From an uncultured Lachnospiraceae bacterium (GTDB lineage: Bacteria > Bacillota > Clostridia > Lachnospirales > Lachnospiraceae): a DNA stretch of 64,000 nucleotides. Made by a program: the position numbers and the translations under genes. The notes beneath the pieces are model-generated. The model saw only the letters and a program-made list of their open reading frames with translations. It ran no database searches and was not told the DNA's origin. Positions 61,425-64,000 of the stretch are shown in pieces. Position 1 is the first letter of the stretch; each line of letters starts with the position of its first letter. The DNA is taken from NCBI GenBank assembly GCA_900316665.1, contig ONDV01000001.1, forward strand, positions 1-64,000, in the 5' to 3' direction.

Positions 61425-64000
61425 TCACTCTCCATCATAATCATCATCATCAAATGAATCATCGTCAAAGTCTGACGAATCTGAGTCATCATCTTCGATA
61501 TTTTCAATGGAGCCATTTTCTTCATTGACAGCCTGTTTTGTAAATTCATCATGGCTGAATGTGTTGTCGTCATCGAAGGCGTAATTCTTCTCTTCGCGGT
61601 CAGAGCCGGAAATAACCGACTCGATATTTGTGTTACCGTATTCACTGGTCTCTTTCAGCTTGACCTGGTTGCCGTCTTCATCAAGAAGAGTCACATCCAG
61701 CGCCAGAGACTGAAGCTCTTTAAGAAGAACCTTGAACGATTCTGGTATACCGGCTTCAGGGATATTCTCGCCCTTTATTATTGCCTCGTAAGTCTTGACA
61801 CGACCAACCACATCATCGGACTTGACTGTCAGAATCTCTCTCAAAGTATAAGCAGCGCCGTATGCCTCGAGAGCCCAGACTTCCATTTCTCCGAAACGCT
61901 GTCCGCCAAACTGAGCCTTGCCTCCGAGAGGCTGCTGGGTAACCAGTGAATAAGGACCGGTTGAACGTGCATGGATCTTATCATCTACCAGGTGATGGAG
62001 CTTCAGATAATGCATGTGTCCGATAGTTACGGGCGCATCGAATTTTTCTCCTGTACGTCCGTCACGAAGCTGAACCTTACCGTCTCTTCTTATTGGAACT
62101 CCTTCCCAGAGTTTTCTATGATCGAGATGATCACCGAGATACTGCATTACCTCAGGTCTGATCGCGTCCTTATATTTCTCCTGGAAATCTTCCCATGGCG
62201 TATTGACATAATCATTCGCCATCTCAAGGAGATTTCCGATGTCGTCCTCGTTTGCTCCGTCAAATACCGGTGTTGCTATATTGAATCCGAGAACCTTTGC
62301 CGCAAGAGAGAGATGGATCTCAAGGACCTGTCCTATATTCATACGAGAAGGCACGCCCAGAGGGTTCAGCACAATGTCGAGCGGTCTGCCGTTCGGAAGA
62401 AATGGCATATCCTCTACCGGCAGCACTCTAGAAACGACACCCTTGTTACCATGACGGCCTGCCATCTTATCTCCAACAGAGATCTTACGTTTTTGAGCTA
62501 TATAGATTCTGACTGACTTATTTACTCCGGGAGGAAGCTCATCGCCGTTTTCCCTTGTGAATACCTTTGCATCTACGACAATTCCATATTCACCGTGCGG
62601 CACCTTTAAAGATGTATCTCTGACTTCTCTCGCCTTTTCGCCGAAAATAGCGCGAAGCAGACGTTCCTCTGCGGTAAGCTCGGTCTCACCCTTCGGCGTG
62701 ACCTTTCCGACCAGAATATCTCCTGCTCTGACTTCAGCACCGATCCTTATGATTCCATTCTCATCCAGATCCTTAAGAGCGTCATCGCCTACGCCGGCAA
62801 CATCTCTTGTGATCTCTTCAGCTCCAAGCTTGGTCTCTCTGGCCTCAGTCTCGAATTCCTCTATATGAATAGATGTATAAACATCATTTTCAACCATGCG
62901 CTCAGAAAGGAGAACAGCATCCTCGTAGTTATATCCTTCCCATTCCATAAATCCAATAAGAGGATTTTTGCCGAGAGCCAGCTCTCCGTCGCAGGTGGAA
63001 GGACCGTCAGCTATTACCTCGCCCTCATCGACATGATCGCCCTTGAATACGATCGGGCGCTGGTTATAGCAGTTTGACTGATTAGATCTCTCAAATTTAG
63101 TGAGAATATATTCGTCTCTTGTACCGTCATCAGCCTTGACTACGATGCGGTTGGATTCGCTGCGCTCTACGGTACCGGAATGCTTTGCGATTACGCAGAC
63201 ACCGGAGTCTACAGCAGTCTTGGCTTCCATTCCGGTTCCTATTACAGGCCGCTCTGTGGTAAGCAGAGGGACTGCCTGACGCTGCATGTTGGAGCCCATC
63301 AGGGCACGGTTAGCATCATCATTCTGAAGGAAAGGAATCAGAGCCGTAGCAACTGAGAATACCATTCTGGGCGAGACATCCATGAATTCAAACATGGTCT
63401 TGTCATAGGATGCAGTCTCATCTCTGAAACGTCCTGATACGGAATCGTTTATGAAATGTCCGTCGTCATCAAGCCGAGCTGACGCCTGAGCCACATGATA
63501 ATTATCCTCTTCATCAGCTGTCATATATACAACATCGTTGGTTACTCGAGGATTCTTAGGATCGGACCTGTCAATCTTTCTGTATGGAGCCTCTATAAAT
63601 CCGTATTCATTGATACGAGCATAAGAAGCCAGCGAATTGATAAGACCGATATTAGGACCTTCGGGAGTCTCGATAGGACACATTCTGCCATAGTGGGTAT
63701 AATGGACATCTCGAACCTCGAATCCCGCACGGTCACGTGAAAGACCACCGGGGCCAAGGGCAGAAAGACGTCTCTTATGAGTCAGCTCACCCAGAGGGTT
63801 ATTCTGATCCATGAACTGTGACAGCTGTGATGATCCAAAGAATTCCTTGACAGCAGCTGTTACAGGTTTGATATTTATCAGACTCTGCGGAGAAATGCCC
63901 TCAACATCCTGTGTGGACATACGCTCTCTGACCGTACGCTCCATCCTTGACAGACCGATTCTGTACTGATTCTGAAGAAGCTCACCTACAGCGCGGATCC
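61425..64000 (-). CDS. rpoB: RNA polymerase beta subunit (5' end outside window)
   Basis: C-terminal two-thirds of the beta subunit; the frame is open to the window edge, reading [22 protein letters not shown] there, so the gene continues beyond. The rifampicin region is [22 protein letters not shown], with the Asp, His and Ser positions associated with resistance unchanged. [31 protein letters not shown] and the C-terminal [24 protein letters not shown] are intact. The tail is extremely acidic ([22 protein letters not shown] region). It ends 17 bp before rpoC. Confidence 0.98.
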   Translation of the reverse strand, partial: IRAVGELLQNQYRIGLSRMERTVRERMSTQDVEGISPQSLINIKPVTAAVKEFFGSSQLSQFMDQNNPLGELTHKRRLSALGPGGLSRDRAGFEVRDVHYTHYGRMCPIETPEGPNIGLINSLASYARINEYGFIEAPYRKIDRSDPKNPRVTNDVVYMTADEEDNYHVAQASARLDDDGHFINDSVSGRFRDETASYDKTMFEFMDVSPRMVFSVATALIPFLQNDDANRALMGSNMQRQAVPLLTTERPVIGTGMEAKTAVDSGVCVIAKHSGTVERSESNRIVVKADDGTRDEYILTKFERSNQSNCYNQRPIVFKGDHVDEGEVIADGPSTCDGELALGKNPLIGFMEWEGYNYEDAVLLSERMVENDVYTSIHIEEFETEARETKLGAEEITRDVAGVGDDALKDLDENGIIRIGAEVRAGDILVGKVTPKGETELTAEERLLRAIFGEKAREVRDTSLKVPHGEYGIVVDAKVFTRENGDELPPGVNKSVRIYIAQKRKISVGDKMAGRHGNKGVVSRVLPVEDMPFLPNGRPLDIVLNPLGVPSRMNIGQVLEIHLSLAAKVLGFNIATPVFDGANEDDIGNLLEMANDYVNTPWEDFQEKYKDAIRPEVMQYLGDHLDHRKLWEGVPIRRDGKVQLRDGRTGEKFDAPVTIGHMHYLKLHHLVDDKIHARSTGPYSLVTQQPLGGKAQFGGQRFGEMEVWALEAYGAAYTLREILTVKSDDVVGRVKTYEAIIKGENIPEAGIPESFKVLLKELQSLALDVTLLDEDGNQVKLKETSEYGNTNIESVISGSDREEKNYAFDDDNTFSHDEFTKQAVNEENGSIENIEDDDSDSSDFDDDSFDDDDYDGE

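Noticed and set aside
63991-64000. GGATCC at the window end as a cloning junction
   Set aside because: The rpoB frame reads through normally and matches the family up to the edge; a six-base site there can be chance.

Overview
The window reads as chromosomal DNA of a motile, saccharolytic, Gram-positive anaerobe of the Clostridia, most likely Lachnospiraceae. Reasons: the cdaA-cdaR-glmM operon, a comFC-yvyF pair, an mbl-flhO-flhP flagellar cluster arranged as in Bacillus, CIRCE/HrcA heat-shock control, type III glutamine synthetase, cellobiose phosphorylase, a rpoBC / rpsL-rpsG-fusA-tuf block, and AGGAGG ribosome sites throughout. I recognised no rRNA, tRNA, CRISPR array, transposase or prophage gene. 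Most genes lie on the minus strand. Starts were set from Shine-Dalgarno spacing, and several differ from the longest open frame.

Layout. 1-6.3 kb: a cellobiose/cellodextrin module. A LacI-type regulator, a lipoprotein binding protein and a MalF-type permease read left; a GH94 cellobiose phosphorylase reads right. Operator-like sites sit over both divergent promoters. 6.4-7.0 kb: a small heat-shock protein under a CIRCE element. 7.0-14.7 kb: a leftward operon arcC - glycosyltransferase - 52-aa membrane peptide - valS - 47-aa peptide - zinc-ribbon/TPR protein - cysE-like gene. 14.8-16.5 kb: a membrane-anchored HtrA protease with an in-frame Asn/Gly repeat tract. 16.7-26.3 kb: a leftward operon comFC - yvyF - two membrane proteins - cdaA - cdaR - glmM - HPr - leuA - glycosyltransferase, joining c-di-AMP synthesis to cell-wall precursor synthesis. 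26.4-27.8 kb: a rightward lipoprotein gene. 27.8-33.1 kb: mbl, two flagellar rod genes, flgJ and recD2. Then truA.

34.3-50.3 kb is a nitrogen-assimilation region: an ammonium channel fused to PII, glutamate synthase (gltBD), an ANTAR antiterminator protein, a GlnA-like protein that has lost key active-site residues, CTP synthase, glutamine synthetase III and asparagine synthetase. The leaders of gltB, amt and glnN each contain a hairpin with an AANGGC hexaloop overlapping the 5' arm of an intrinsic terminator. This fits ANTAR-type antitermination and suggests one regulon controlled by the linked ANTAR gene. Together with the degenerate GlnA paralogue, it is the most interesting system in the window.

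50.4-52.8 kb: two AT-rich glycosyltransferase genes, probably acquired. 53.0-64.0 kb: the translation/transcription core (tuf, fusA, rpsG, rpsL, rpoC, and rpoB cut by the window edge), with terminators and near-consensus promoters.
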